Shown here piece by piece: positions 1-7,418 of a stretch of DNA of 64,000 bases. The DNA is taken from NCBI GenBank assembly GCA_910584585.1, contig CAJUBP010000014.1:21628-85627 (forward strand), written 5' to 3'. The stretch is from an uncultured Lachnospiraceae bacterium (GTDB lineage Bacteria > Bacillota > Clostridia > Lachnospirales > Lachnospiraceae). Positions within the stretch are counted from its first letter, which is position 1. Each line of letters begins with the position of its first letter. The notes under the pieces were generated by a model. It did no database searches, was not told where the DNA came from, and saw only the letters and a program-made list of their open reading frames with translations. Both the position numbers and the translations under genes were made by a program.

Positions 1-14
1 CCAAGGTGATAGAA

Positions 15-398
15 ATGGAAAAGAAATTGATGCAGACGTATCTGTATGATTTTTATGGAGAGCTGCTGACAGATCACCAGAGAGAAATTTACGAGGATTT
101 TGTACTGAATGATCTATCCCTCAGCGAGATTGCGCAGGAAGAGGGAATCAGCCGCCAGGGCGTGCATGATCTGGTGAAGCGCTGTGACAGAATATTAGAA
201 GGATATGAGGAGAAGTTGCATCTCTTAGAACGGTTTTTAAGCACGAAGGAGAAGGTGGGCAGGATCCAGTCGCTCAGCCGGAATTATCAGGAACAGAGAG
301 AACCGAATCAGAGACAGGCGGATCAGAAAGATTCGGAAGAGATCATGGTAATGGCAGAGATTGAAGCTATTTCCAATGAGATATTAGAGGAGTTATAG
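15..398 (+). CDS. ylxM: YlxM family DNA-binding protein
   Basis: Small helix-turn-helix protein of the YlxM/UPF0122 family, encoded just before ffh in Firmicutes and thought to modulate the signal recognition particle pathway. The helix-turn-helix is readable near residues 35-60 (LSEIAQEEGISRQGVHDLV), followed by an acidic, helical C-terminus. A GTG at 6 also opens the frame, but ATG 15 is preferred because AAGGTG at 3-8 is then a correctly spaced ribosome site and family members start MEK. The stop lies one base before ffh, so the two are almost certainly co-transcribed; ftsY is expected upstream, outside the window. Confidence 0.88.
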   Translation: MEKKLMQTYLYDFYGELLTDHQREIYEDFVLNDLSLSEIAQEEGISRQGVHDLVKRCDRILEGYEEKLHLLERFLSTKEKVGRIQSLSRNYQEQREPNQRQADQKDSEEIMVMAEIEAISNEILEEL

Positions 399-399
399 G

Positions 400-1755
400 A
401 TGGCATTTGACAGCTTATCAGAGAAATTACAGAATGTATTCAAATCTTTGCGGAGCAAGGGGCTTTTGACAGAAGATGATGTGAAGACAGCATTGAAGGA
501 AGTAAAGCTTGCGTTGCTGGAAGCGGATGTCAACTTTAAAGTAGTGAAGCAGTTTGTGAAGTCTGTGCAGGAGCGGGCAGTGGGGCAGGATGTGATGAAC
601 GGCCTGAATCCGGGACAGATGGTAATTAAGATTGTAAATGAGGAACTGGTTGCCCTGATGGGTTCTGATACAACGGAGATTGCCTTAAGGCCGGGCAGTG
701 AAGTGACAGTGATTATGATGGCGGGCCTGCAGGGAGCAGGCAAGACTACCACTACCGCCAAGATTGCCGGGAAGCTGAAGCAGAAGGGCAGGAAGCCTCT
801 GCTGGCAGCCTGCGATATTTACCGTCCTGCGGCGATCCAGCAGCTTCAGATTAATGGTGAGAAGCAGGGAGTGGAAGTGTTTTCCATGGGCGACAGCCAT
901 AAGCCCGCCAATATCGCCAAAGCAGCCATCGAGCATGCCAAGGCAAAAGGCTATAACGCGGTAATTCTGGATACGGCCGGACGTCTCCATGTGGACGAAG
1001 AGATGATGCAGGAACTGCAGGACATCAAAGATCAGGTGGAAGTGCATCAGACCCTTTTAGTGGTGGATGCCATGACAGGCCAGGACGCCGTGAACGTGGC
1101 CACAACTTTTAATGATAAAATCGGCATTGACGGTGTGATCCTCACCAAGCTGGACGGCGATACCAGAGGCGGAGCGGCGTTGTCTATCCGGGCAGTCACC
1201 GGCAAACCGCTGCTCTACGTAGGTATGGGTGAGAAATTATCTGATTTGGAACAGTTTTATCCGGACCGGATGGCCAACCGGATTCTGGGCATGGGAGATG
1301 TTCTGACCCTCATTGAGAAGGCCCAGGAGACCATTGACGAGGAGAAGGCAAGAGAACTGGAACAGAAGATGAAGAAAGCGGAATTCGGCTTCGATGATTA
1401 TCTGGAATCTATGAACCAGATGAAGAAAATGGGCGGGATTTCCAGTCTTCTCAGTATGATGCCGGGAATTGGAGGTTCCCAGATTGCCGAGATTGAGAAT
1501 GCCATGGATGAGAAGAAGATGGCAAGAATAGAAGGAATTATCTATTCCATGACCCCTAAGGAACGGGCGAATCCCTCGATTCTGAATCCCAGCAGAAAGC
1601 GCAGAATTGCCAAGGGCGCCGGCGTAGAGCTTGGCGAGGTCAACCGTCTGGTGAAGCAGTTTGAGCAGAGCCGGAAAATGATGAAGCAGATTCCCGGGCT
1701 GATGGGAGGCAAAGGAAAGCGCAGAGGCGGATTTAAGCTGCCCTTTGGTTTTTAG
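400..1755 (+). CDS. ffh: Signal recognition particle GTPase Ffh
   Basis: SRP54 homologue, the GTPase that binds signal sequences on nascent chains together with 4.5S/scRNA and docks with FtsY at the membrane. The N-terminal helical bundle is followed by the G domain, with the P-loop GLQGAGKTTT near residues 108-117, DTAGR near 190 and TKLDGD near 248. The C-terminal M domain is methionine-rich (MNQMKKMGGISSLLSMMPG) with the RNA-binding SRKRRIAKGAG segment. Its 451 residues are the normal length. It overlaps nothing but is one base from ylxM and leads into rpsP after 143 bases. Confidence 0.97.
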   Translation: MAFDSLSEKLQNVFKSLRSKGLLTEDDVKTALKEVKLALLEADVNFKVVKQFVKSVQERAVGQDVMNGLNPGQMVIKIVNEELVALMGSDTTEIALRPGSEVTVIMMAGLQGAGKTTTTAKIAGKLKQKGRKPLLAACDIYRPAAIQQLQINGEKQGVEVFSMGDSHKPANIAKAAIEHAKAKGYNAVILDTAGRLHVDEEMMQELQDIKDQVEVHQTLLVVDAMTGQDAVNVATTFNDKIGIDGVILTKLDGDTRGGAALSIRAVTGKPLLYVGMGEKLSDLEQFYPDRMANRILGMGDVLTLIEKAQETIDEEKARELEQKMKKAEFGFDDYLESMNQMKKMGGISSLLSMMPGIGGSQIAEIENAMDEKKMARIEGIIYSMTPKERANPSILNPSRKRRIAKGAGVELGEVNRLVKQFEQSRKMMKQIPGLMGGKGKRRGGFKLPFGF

Positions 1756-1898
1756 AGCGGCGCAATATGCCGTTTTCCGGAGAATGGAACATTTACAGAA
1801 TATTTGGCAGATAGAGATAGATTGTTACAGTCAGTAACAGAGCAGTATGCTCTGATTACAAAATAAATAGAAAAATACCAATCAGGAGGTGATATGCG
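1756..1898 (+). other. ffh-rpsP spacer with a small hairpin
   Basis: The 143-base gap holds two short inverted repeats, GTTAC/GTAAC near 1824-1838 and CAGAGCA/TGCTCTG at 1838-1854. Neither is followed by a T-run, so they are not convincing terminators; they may be leader structure for rpsP. The strong ribosome site AGGAGGTGAT (1884-1893) precedes the rpsP start. Confidence 0.4.
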
Positions 1899-2141
1899 AT
1901 GGTAAAGATCAGATTAAAGAGAATGGGCCAGAAGAAAGCTCCTTTCTATAGAATCATTGTGGCTGATTCCAGATCTCCGAGAGACGGCAAGTTTATCGAG
2001 GAAATCGGAACGTACGATCCAACGAAAGATCCCAGTGAATTTCATGTAAATGAAGAGCTGGCGAAAAAATGGTTAGCAAATGGTGCGCAGCCTACAGAAG
2101 TAGTAGGAAAAATCTTTAAGGCAGCCGGTATCGAAAAATAA
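1899..2141 (+). CDS. rpsP: 30S ribosomal protein S16
   Basis: Small-subunit ribosomal protein S16 of 80 residues, full length for the family. The N-terminus MVKIRLKRMGQKKAPFYRI and the segment GTYDPTKDP are diagnostic. It sits in the conserved ffh-rpsP-khpA order and is followed by khpA after 18 bases. Confidence 0.97.
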   Translation: MVKIRLKRMGQKKAPFYRIIVADSRSPRDGKFIEEIGTYDPTKDPSEFHVNEELAKKWLANGAQPTEVVGKIFKAAGIEK

Positions 2142-2159
2142 TCTTCGTGAGGTGACGTA

Positions 2160-2390
2160 ATGAAAGAATTAGTAGAAGTAATTGCAAGAGCGCTTGTGGA
2201 TTCTCCGGAAGAGGTTGCAGTTACAGAGACTGAGAACGACAAATCCATTGTGATAGAGTTACGTGTTGCCCAGGCAGATATGGGAAAGGTAATCGGGAAG
2301 CAGGGGCGGATTGCTAAGGCCATTCGTTCCGTTGTGAAAGCAGCAGCGGCTAAAAGTGATAAAAAAGTAGTAGTGGATATCATGCAGTAA
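2160..2390 (+). CDS. khpA: KH-domain RNA-binding protein KhpA
   Basis: Single KH-domain protein of the YlqC/KhpA family, an RNA chaperone that in other Firmicutes pairs with KhpB (Jag) and influences cell division and small-RNA action. The GxxG loop appears as IGKQGRIAKAIRS near residues 41-53. Its 76 residues match the family. It lies between rpsP and rimM as usual, and a strong intrinsic terminator follows it directly. Confidence 0.93.
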   Translation: MKELVEVIARALVDSPEEVAVTETENDKSIVIELRVAQADMGKVIGKQGRIAKAIRSVVKAAAAKSDKKVVVDIMQ

Positions 2391-2415
2391 AATGATAGGT
2401 AGCTGTACGCGGAAG

Positions 2416-2450
2416 AATCGCAGTGAGTTCTGGCTCATTGCGATTTTTTT
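2416..2450 (+). terminator. Intrinsic terminator after khpA
   Basis: A 12-bp stem (AATCGCAGTGAG against CTCATTGCGATT, one G-T pair) with a six-base loop is followed by a seven-T run. It separates the ylxM-ffh-rpsP-khpA unit from rimM-trmD, although read-through is possible because no strong promoter is visible before rimM. Confidence 0.85.
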
Positions 2451-2465
2451 GGGAAAGGAAATTCT

Positions 2466-3020
2466 ATGGAAGATTTATTTCAGGTGGGCGTGATTACAAC
2501 CACCCATGGAGTGCGGGGAGAAGTTAAGGCGTTTCCCACCACCGACGATCCGGCGCGGTTTAAGAAGCTGAAAAAAGTATTGCTGGACACAGGAAAAGAA
2601 AAGATTCCCTTGGAAATCAGCCAGGTGAAATTCTTTAAAAACCTGGTGATTCTCAAGTTCCGAGGGATTGACAATATAAATGACGTGGAAAAGTATAAGG
2701 GGAAGAGCCTTCTGATTCCAAGGGAACAGGCGGTAACATGCGAAGAAGGAGAATACTTTATCGCGGATTTGCTGGGCCTTAAGGCTGAGACAGAAAATGG
2801 GCAGCTGTTAGGAAAGGTGATAGATGTGCTAAAGACCGGGGCCAATGATGTGTATGTGATTCAGGTAGAGGAAGATTCCCCTTATGTGTCCAGAGTATCG
2901 GATAAAAAGAAAGAGCTTTTGCTTCCTGCCATTTCGGAATGTGTCCGGGACATTGATTTGGAAAAAGGGATTATGCAGGTGCGTCTGATGGCGGGATTGT
3001 TGGAAGAAGGAATGGAATGA
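2466..3020 (+). CDS. rimM: Ribosome maturation factor RimM
   Basis: Assists assembly of the 30S head domain and binds S19. The N-terminal RimM barrel opens with FQVGVITTTHGVRGEVK, with the typical hydrophobic core after it, and the C-terminal PRC-barrel contains GQLLGKVIDVLKTGANDVY followed by LLLPAISECV. Its 184 residues are slightly longer than many homologues. The ribosome site GGAAAGGAAA precedes ATG 2466. The end overlaps or abuts trmD, the usual partner gene. Confidence 0.95.
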   Translation: MEDLFQVGVITTTHGVRGEVKAFPTTDDPARFKKLKKVLLDTGKEKIPLEISQVKFFKNLVILKFRGIDNINDVEKYKGKSLLIPREQAVTCEEGEYFIADLLGLKAETENGQLLGKVIDVLKTGANDVYVIQVEEDSPYVSRVSDKKKELLLPAISECVRDIDLEKGIMQVRLMAGLLEEGME

Positions 3021-3748
3021 GCATGAATTTTTATATTTTGACGCTGTTTCCGGAAATGGTAAGAAACGGGCTGAACGCCAGTATTATCGGCCGGGCAAAA
3101 GATGCGGGGCTTCTGCGGATAGATGCGGTAAATATCCGCGACTATTCGGAAAATAAACATCAGAAAGTAGACGATTACCCCTATGGAGGCGGCGCGGGAA
3201 TGCTGATGCAGGCCCAGCCGGTATACGATGCCTGGCGGTCTGTGGTGGAACGGATTGGCAAAAAGCCCCGGTGCGTCTATGTGACTCCTCAGGGCAGAAC
3301 TTTTACCCAGCAGGACGCCAAAGCGTTGGCCAAAGAAGAAGATCTGATTCTGCTGTGCGGCCATTATGAGGGAATTGACGCGCGGGTGTTAGAGGAAATT
3401 GTGACGGATTACATGTCCATCGGAGATTATGTGCTCACCGGCGGAGAGCTTCCGGCCATGGTGATGGTGGACGCAATTTCCCGGATGGTGCCGGGGGTGT
3501 TAGGCAATGAAGAGTCTGGTTCCTCGGAATCTTTTGAGGGAAATTTGCTGGAATATCCCCAGTATTCCAGGCCGGAGGAATGGAACGGCAGGAAAGTGCC
3601 GCCGATTCTTTTGTCCGGCCATCACAAAAACATTGAGCAGTGGCGCAGGAGGCAGTCCATTCTGTTAACCAGGGAGCGCAGGCCGGATTTGCTGGAAAAA
3701 GCGGAACTGACAGAAGAAGAGCGGAATTGGCTGAAAGAATCCGAATAA
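3017..3748 (+). CDS. trmD: tRNA (guanine37-N1)-methyltransferase TrmD
   Basis: SPOUT-class methyltransferase that makes m1G37 next to the anticodon and prevents +1 frameshifting. Diagnostic segments are FYILTLFPEMV, DDYPYGGGAGM near residue 55, LLCGHYEGIDARV near 112 and SIGDYVLTGGELPA (the knotted AdoMet site) near 134. The ATG at 3017 overlaps the rimM stop by four bases; an internal ATG at 3023 gives the more family-like start MNFYIL, so the true start could be either. Length is 243 residues as expected. Confidence 0.96.
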   Translation: MSMNFYILTLFPEMVRNGLNASIIGRAKDAGLLRIDAVNIRDYSENKHQKVDDYPYGGGAGMLMQAQPVYDAWRSVVERIGKKPRCVYVTPQGRTFTQQDAKALAKEEDLILLCGHYEGIDARVLEEIVTDYMSIGDYVLTGGELPAMVMVDAISRMVPGVLGNEESGSSESFEGNLLEYPQYSRPEEWNGRKVPPILLSGHHKNIEQWRRRQSILLTRERRPDLLEKAELTEEERNWLKESE

Positions 3749-3752
3749 TTTC

Positions 3753-3781
3753 TTGCATTTCCCTTAAGGCTGTGCTATAAT
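3753..3781 (+). promoter_or_regulatory. Extended -10 sigma-A promoter for rplS
   Basis: TTGCAT and TATAAT are separated by 17 bases, with TGC just before the -10 box (extended -10). The transcript would carry a leader of about 70 bases before rplS. In Firmicutes this leader often folds as the L19 autoregulatory element; I could not confirm the fold here. Confidence 0.75.
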
Positions 3782-3859
3782 ACAAATCTGTGAGAAGAAA
3801 ATGATGGTCCTCTGTTACGAAGTGTATTAAGAACATCTAAATGAATCAGGAGGTCACAA

Positions 3860-4213
3860 ATGAACGCGACAGATATTATTAAGAGTATTGAACAGGAACA
3901 GTTAAAGAAAGAAGTAGACGAATTCCGTGTGGGAGATACCGTGAAGGTTTACGGCAAGATCAAAGAAGGAAACCGTGAGAGAATTCAGGTTTTTGAAGGA
4001 ATTGTTTTAAAGAGACAGGGCGGAAGCAACAGAGAGACTTTTACCGTAAGAAAGTTTTCCAACGGCATCGGCGTAGAGAAGACATGGCCGCTGCATTCTC
4101 CCAATGTAGAGAAGATTGAGGTGGTTCGCCGCGGTAAAGTAAGGCGCGCGAAACTGAATTACTTAAGAGGACGCGTAGGCAAGAGAGCAAAGGTAAAAGA
4201 ACTGGTGAAATAA
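3860..4213 (+). CDS. rplS: 50S ribosomal protein L19
   Basis: Large-subunit protein at the 30S-50S interface, 117 residues. The segments FRVGDTVKVYGKIKEGNRERIQ (residues about 22-43), FEGIVLKRQGG, FTVRKFSNGIGVE and the basic C-terminus RRAKLNYLRGRVGKRAKVKE are characteristic. A strong AGGAGGTC ribosome site precedes ATG 3860, and its own promoter lies at 3753-3781. Confidence 0.97.
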   Translation: MNATDIIKSIEQEQLKKEVDEFRVGDTVKVYGKIKEGNRERIQVFEGIVLKRQGGSNRETFTVRKFSNGIGVEKTWPLHSPNVEKIEVVRRGKVRRAKLNYLRGRVGKRAKVKELVK

Positions 4214-4272
4214 TTCAGGCAGAAGCGAATACCTGTGTGAAGACAGCTTTCGGGCGGTTTTTTCCAGGAAAG

Positions 4273-4310
4273 AAGCAAGGGACAAATACGGTGGTAGTTG
4301 TCCCTTGCTT
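4273..4310 (+). terminator. Perfect 13-bp hairpin between rplS and lepB
   Basis: AAGCAAGGGACAA (4273-4285) pairs perfectly with TTGTCCCTTGCTT (4298-4310) across a 12-base loop. It is followed by TGTATAC rather than a clean T-run, so it may be a weak terminator, attenuator or RNA processing site that lowers lepB expression relative to rplS. Confidence 0.6.
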
Positions 4311-4338
4311 TGTATACATCAGGCGGACAGAGGGAATT

Positions 4339-4920
4339 ATGAGAAGAACATCGGGATTGAATTTTAATCGGAAAAAGAAAAAAATAAATACCGGACGGGT
4401 GCAGGAAGTGATTGTCTGGATTGGACAGATTCTTTTAACGATTGCATTGGCAATGCTGTTTGTGCTGTCTGTGGGGTTTCGGGTTTCTGTGGTAGGCCCT
4501 TCCATGTCGCCTACCTTAGAGAGCGGGGAAAAGATTCTGGTGAACCGTATCAGCTGCAAGCTGTTCGGTCCGGGCCAGAATGATTTGATTGTCTTTTTGC
4601 CCAACGGAAATGAGAAATCCCATTATTATATCAAGCGCGTCATCGGCCTGCCGGGAGACCGGGTGCAGATTAAGGACGGCATTATCTATATCAATGGAGA
4701 GCCCTTTGAAGAGAAAATAGAAGTTTCCGCCATTGAGAATCCGCTGCTGGCGGAAGAAGAGATTGAGGTGGGGGAAGATGAATATTTTGTTTTGGGGGAC
4801 AACCGCAATAACAGTGAAGACAGCCGGTACGCCAGCATCGGGAATGTGAAAAGGGAATATATCGTAGGGAAGGCATGGTGCATCGTATCTCCCTGGAACC
4901 GGTTTGGGTTATTGAAATAG
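4339..4920 (+). CDS. lepB: Signal peptidase I (first copy)
   Basis: Membrane serine protease that removes signal peptides from exported proteins. A basic N-terminus (RKKKKINTGR) precedes one transmembrane segment near residues 22-45. The catalytic serine lies in GPSMSPTLESG (Ser55) and the general-base lysine in YYIKRVIGLPGD (Lys99); the C-terminal box DEYFVLGDNRNNSEDSR is complete. The frame is open from ATG 4237, but that extension would translate the hairpin at 4273-4310. ATG 4339 after AGAGGGA gives a normal 193-residue enzyme. A second copy lies at 6026. Confidence 0.93.
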   Translation: MRRTSGLNFNRKKKKINTGRVQEVIVWIGQILLTIALAMLFVLSVGFRVSVVGPSMSPTLESGEKILVNRISCKLFGPGQNDLIVFLPNGNEKSHYYIKRVIGLPGDRVQIKDGIIYINGEPFEEKIEVSAIENPLLAEEEIEVGEDEYFVLGDNRNNSEDSRYASIGNVKREYIVGKAWCIVSPWNRFGLLK

Positions 4921-4925
4921 AAGAA

Positions 4926-5009
4926 AATCCAAAGCAGGATTTTACAGCCGAAAGGCAGGATGAGATAGAAGAGAATCCAAAGCAGGATTTTACAGCCGAA
5001 AGGCAGGAT
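4926..5009 (+). repeat. Two-copy 48-bp tandem repeat before ylqF
   Basis: A 36-base block is identical at 4926-4961 and 4974-5009, with near-identical spacer so that the period is 48. It fills the whole gap between lepB and ylqF and ends just before the ylqF ribosome site. No coding role is apparent. Confidence 0.9.
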
Positions 5010-5023
5010 AAGAAGGAGAAAAT

Positions 5024-5875
5024 ATGAATTTTCAGTGGTATCCCGGGCATATGACGAAGGCGAAGCGTCAGATGCAGGAAGATATGAAGTTGATAGATTT
5101 GGTGATTGAACTGGTGGACGCCAGAATTCCCTTAAGCAGCCGCAATCCCGATATTGATGAACTGGGACGGCAGAAGGCAAGGCTGATTCTGATGAATAAG
5201 GCGGATCTGGCCAGTGAGAAACAGACTCAGCGCTGGTCTGATTATTTTCGGAATCAGGGATATTTTGTGGTGAAATTAGATTCCAGGACCAGATCTGGGA
5301 TGAAAGGCATTAACGATGTGATTATGGAAGCCTGCCGGGAGAAAATGGAACGGGACAGAAAGCGGGGCATTAAGAACCGCCCGGTGCGGGCCATGGTGGT
5401 GGGGATTCCAAATGTGGGAAAGTCCACCTTTATCAATACCTTTGCGGGAAAAGCCTGCGCAAAGACCGGCAATAAGCCGGGAGTGACCAAGGGAAAACAG
5501 TGGATCCGGCTCAACAAAAACGTAGAACTTCTGGATACGCCGGGCATTTTATGGCCCAAATTCGAGGATCAGCAGGTGGGACTGTATCTGGCATTAATCG
5601 GCTCCATCAAAGATGAGATTCTGAACATCGACGAGCTTTCCTTAGAGCTGATTGGGATTCTGAAAGCCAATTATCCCGGGATTTTGGCGGAGCGGTACGG
5701 AGTGGGGGAAGAAGCCCCGCCGCCGGAAATTTTGATGCAGATTGCAGAGAATAGAAATTGTGTGAAAAAGGGAAATGAGCTGGATTACAGCAAAGCGGCA
5801 GCTTTAACAATGGATGAATTCCGCAGCGGGCGTTTGGGGAAAATAACTCTTGAATTTCCAGAAGAGCAGCGGTAA
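5024..5875 (+). CDS. ylqF: Ribosome biogenesis GTPase YlqF (RbgA)
   Basis: Circularly permuted GTPase needed for late 50S subunit assembly. The permuted motif order is visible: G4 (MNKADL, residues about 59-64) precedes G1 (GIPNVGKST near 127-135), then G2 (a TKGKQW threonine) and G3 (LDTPGILWP near 170). Its N-terminus NFQWYPGHMTKAKRQM is diagnostic. Its 283 residues match homologues. GGAGAAAAT precedes ATG 5024. It lies between two lepB genes and is separated from each by repeats. Confidence 0.95.
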   Translation: MNFQWYPGHMTKAKRQMQEDMKLIDLVIELVDARIPLSSRNPDIDELGRQKARLILMNKADLASEKQTQRWSDYFRNQGYFVVKLDSRTRSGMKGINDVIMEACREKMERDRKRGIKNRPVRAMVVGIPNVGKSTFINTFAGKACAKTGNKPGVTKGKQWIRLNKNVELLDTPGILWPKFEDQQVGLYLALIGSIKDEILNIDELSLELIGILKANYPGILAERYGVGEEAPPPEILMQIAENRNCVKKGNELDYSKAAALTMDEFRSGRLGKITLEFPEEQR

Positions 5876-5891
5876 AATAGCAGTGTAGCAA

Positions 5892-6005
5892 CAGTGAAAC
5901 GCGATCAATTTTTAGTAAACGGCGAAATGCGATCAATTTTAGCAAACAGTGAAATGCGATCAATTTTTAGTAAACGGTGAAATGCGATCAATTTTAGCAA
6001 ACGGC
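5892..6005 (+). repeat. Four-copy tandem repeat of about 28 bp
   Basis: Four units carry the core GCGATCAATTTT, with starts at 5901, 5929, 5956 and 5984 (spacing 28, 27, 28). Units alternate between a TTTTTAGTAAACGG form and a TTTTAGCAAAC form, so a 55-bp pair appears to have been duplicated. It fills the gap between ylqF and the second lepB. Confidence 0.9.
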
Positions 6006-6025
6006 GGGAAGAGAAATTTATAGAT

Positions 6026-6634
6026 ATGAATAAAAAGGAAGATGACAATAAGATGGAAGCGAAGCAGGAAGCAGGGAAAGGCTCTGCAGAAGGCAAATCG
6101 AGAGTGATGAAAGAGACAGTCAGCTTTATTTTGTATATCGCAATTGTGTTTCTGGCTACGTATCTGGTGATCCACTATGTGGGTCAGCGGACCCAGGTCA
6201 GCGGAACCTCTATGGAATATACCCTCAGCGACGGGGACAATCTGATTGTGGATAAAATCAGTTACCGGTTCCACGGGCCGGAGCGTTTTGATATCATAGT
6301 ATTTCCTTTTCAGTATGAAGAGGATACCTACTATATCAAAAGAATTATCGGGCTTCCGGGCGAGACGGTGCAGATTGACGAGGCAGGCAGTATTCTCATT
6401 GACGGTGAAGTGTTGGAAGAATCTTACGGCAGGGAAGTGATGCTGGATCAGGGGCAGGCGGCAGAGCCCATTGAACTGGGCGAGGATGAATATTTCGTGC
6501 TGGGAGATAACCGGAATGCCAGTTCTGACAGCAGGGATCCCAGAGTGGGCGTGGTGCGCGGCAAGGATATTATCGGCCGGGCGTGGCTTCGGATTTATCC
6601 CTTTGACAGCATCGGATTTATCAAACATCAATAG
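6026..6634 (+). CDS. lepB: Signal peptidase I (second copy)
   Basis: Second type I signal peptidase in the same operon region, 202 residues. A charged N-terminus is followed by one membrane segment (about residues 31-52). The catalytic serine is in SGTSMEYTLSDGD (Ser62), the lysine in YYIKRIIGLPGE (Lys105), and DEYFVLGDNRNASSDSRD is the C-terminal box. It is clearly diverged from the first copy (for example GTSMEY against GPSMSP), so it is not a recent tandem duplicate and may have its own substrates. The ribosome site is weak and distant, so the start is uncertain; ATG 6053 is an alternative. Confidence 0.92.
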   Translation: MNKKEDDNKMEAKQEAGKGSAEGKSRVMKETVSFILYIAIVFLATYLVIHYVGQRTQVSGTSMEYTLSDGDNLIVDKISYRFHGPERFDIIVFPFQYEEDTYYIKRIIGLPGETVQIDEAGSILIDGEVLEESYGREVMLDQGQAAEPIELGEDEYFVLGDNRNASSDSRDPRVGVVRGKDIIGRAWLRIYPFDSIGFIKHQ

Positions 6635-6645
6635 AGGAGAACAAG

Positions 6646-7401
6646 GTGGAAGAACAAAAGAAAATCAGTTTGATGAAAGAAGAATTGCAGGCGGCAGAGG
6701 AGACGATGCTGCCTTCTTTTATATCCAAATATGAAGGGGACGAGAGAGCCGGGGCGCGGAAACTGGTGCAGCAGGCAAGAAAGCGCATGGAAGCCCTGGA
6801 GAAAGAAAGGCAGCGGATCTGGAAGTTAAAAGAATATGAAAGAAAATATGAAAGCGCGGGCCTTGTGTGCGGAATTGATGAAGCGGGAAGGGGTCCGCTG
6901 GCAGGGCCGGTGGTTGCCGGCGCTGTGATACTGCCCAAAGACTGCAGTATCTTGTATATCAACGATTCCAAGAAGCTCAGCGGGAAGAAAAGGGAGGAGT
7001 TGTATGAGGTAATTAGGAAGGAAGCCCTTGCAGCCGGGATTGGGATGGTTAGCCCCCAGCGGATTGATGAGATCAATATTTTGCAGGCCACCTATGAGGC
7101 AATGCGCCAGGCTATTCAAAAATTGTCTCTGACGCCCGATATATTATTAAATGACGCGGTGACAATTCCGCAGATTTCCATTCCCCAGGTTCCTATTATC
7201 AAAGGGGACGCAAAAAGTATTTCCATCGGTGCGGCCAGCATCCTCGCGAAAGTCACCAGGGACAGACTGATGGCGGAATATGATAAATTGATGCCGGAAT
7301 ACGGATTTGCCAAGAACAAGGGATACGGCACGAAAGAGCATATGGAGGCGATACGGGTGTACGGCCCTTCTCCGATTCACCGAAGGACGTTTATAAAATA
7401 A
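6646..7401 (+). CDS. rnhB: Ribonuclease HII
   Basis: Cuts RNA in RNA-DNA hybrids and at single ribonucleotides in DNA. The catalytic GIDEAGRGPLAGPV motif is near residues 77-90, with KKLSGKKRE next and KGDAKSISIGAASILAKV near 185. An N-terminal extension of about 70 helical, charged residues precedes the catalytic core, as in Firmicutes RnhB proteins such as YlqG-linked forms. A GTG start at 6646 is well placed after GAGGAGAA. It continues the lepB-rnhB-ylqG series with 17 bases to the next gene. Confidence 0.94.
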   Translation: MEEQKKISLMKEELQAAEETMLPSFISKYEGDERAGARKLVQQARKRMEALEKERQRIWKLKEYERKYESAGLVCGIDEAGRGPLAGPVVAGAVILPKDCSILYINDSKKLSGKKREELYEVIRKEALAAGIGMVSPQRIDEINILQATYEAMRQAIQKLSLTPDILLNDAVTIPQISIPQVPIIKGDAKSISIGAASILAKVTRDRLMAEYDKLMPEYGFAKNKGYGTKEHMEAIRVYGPSPIHRRTFIK

Positions 7402-7418
7402 GGAAGGCGTGATGAGAT

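Noticed and set aside
4237..4338. N-terminal extension of the first lepB
   Set aside because: It would translate the perfect hairpin at 4273-4310, and ATG 4339 with AGAGGGA gives a normal signal peptidase N-terminus.
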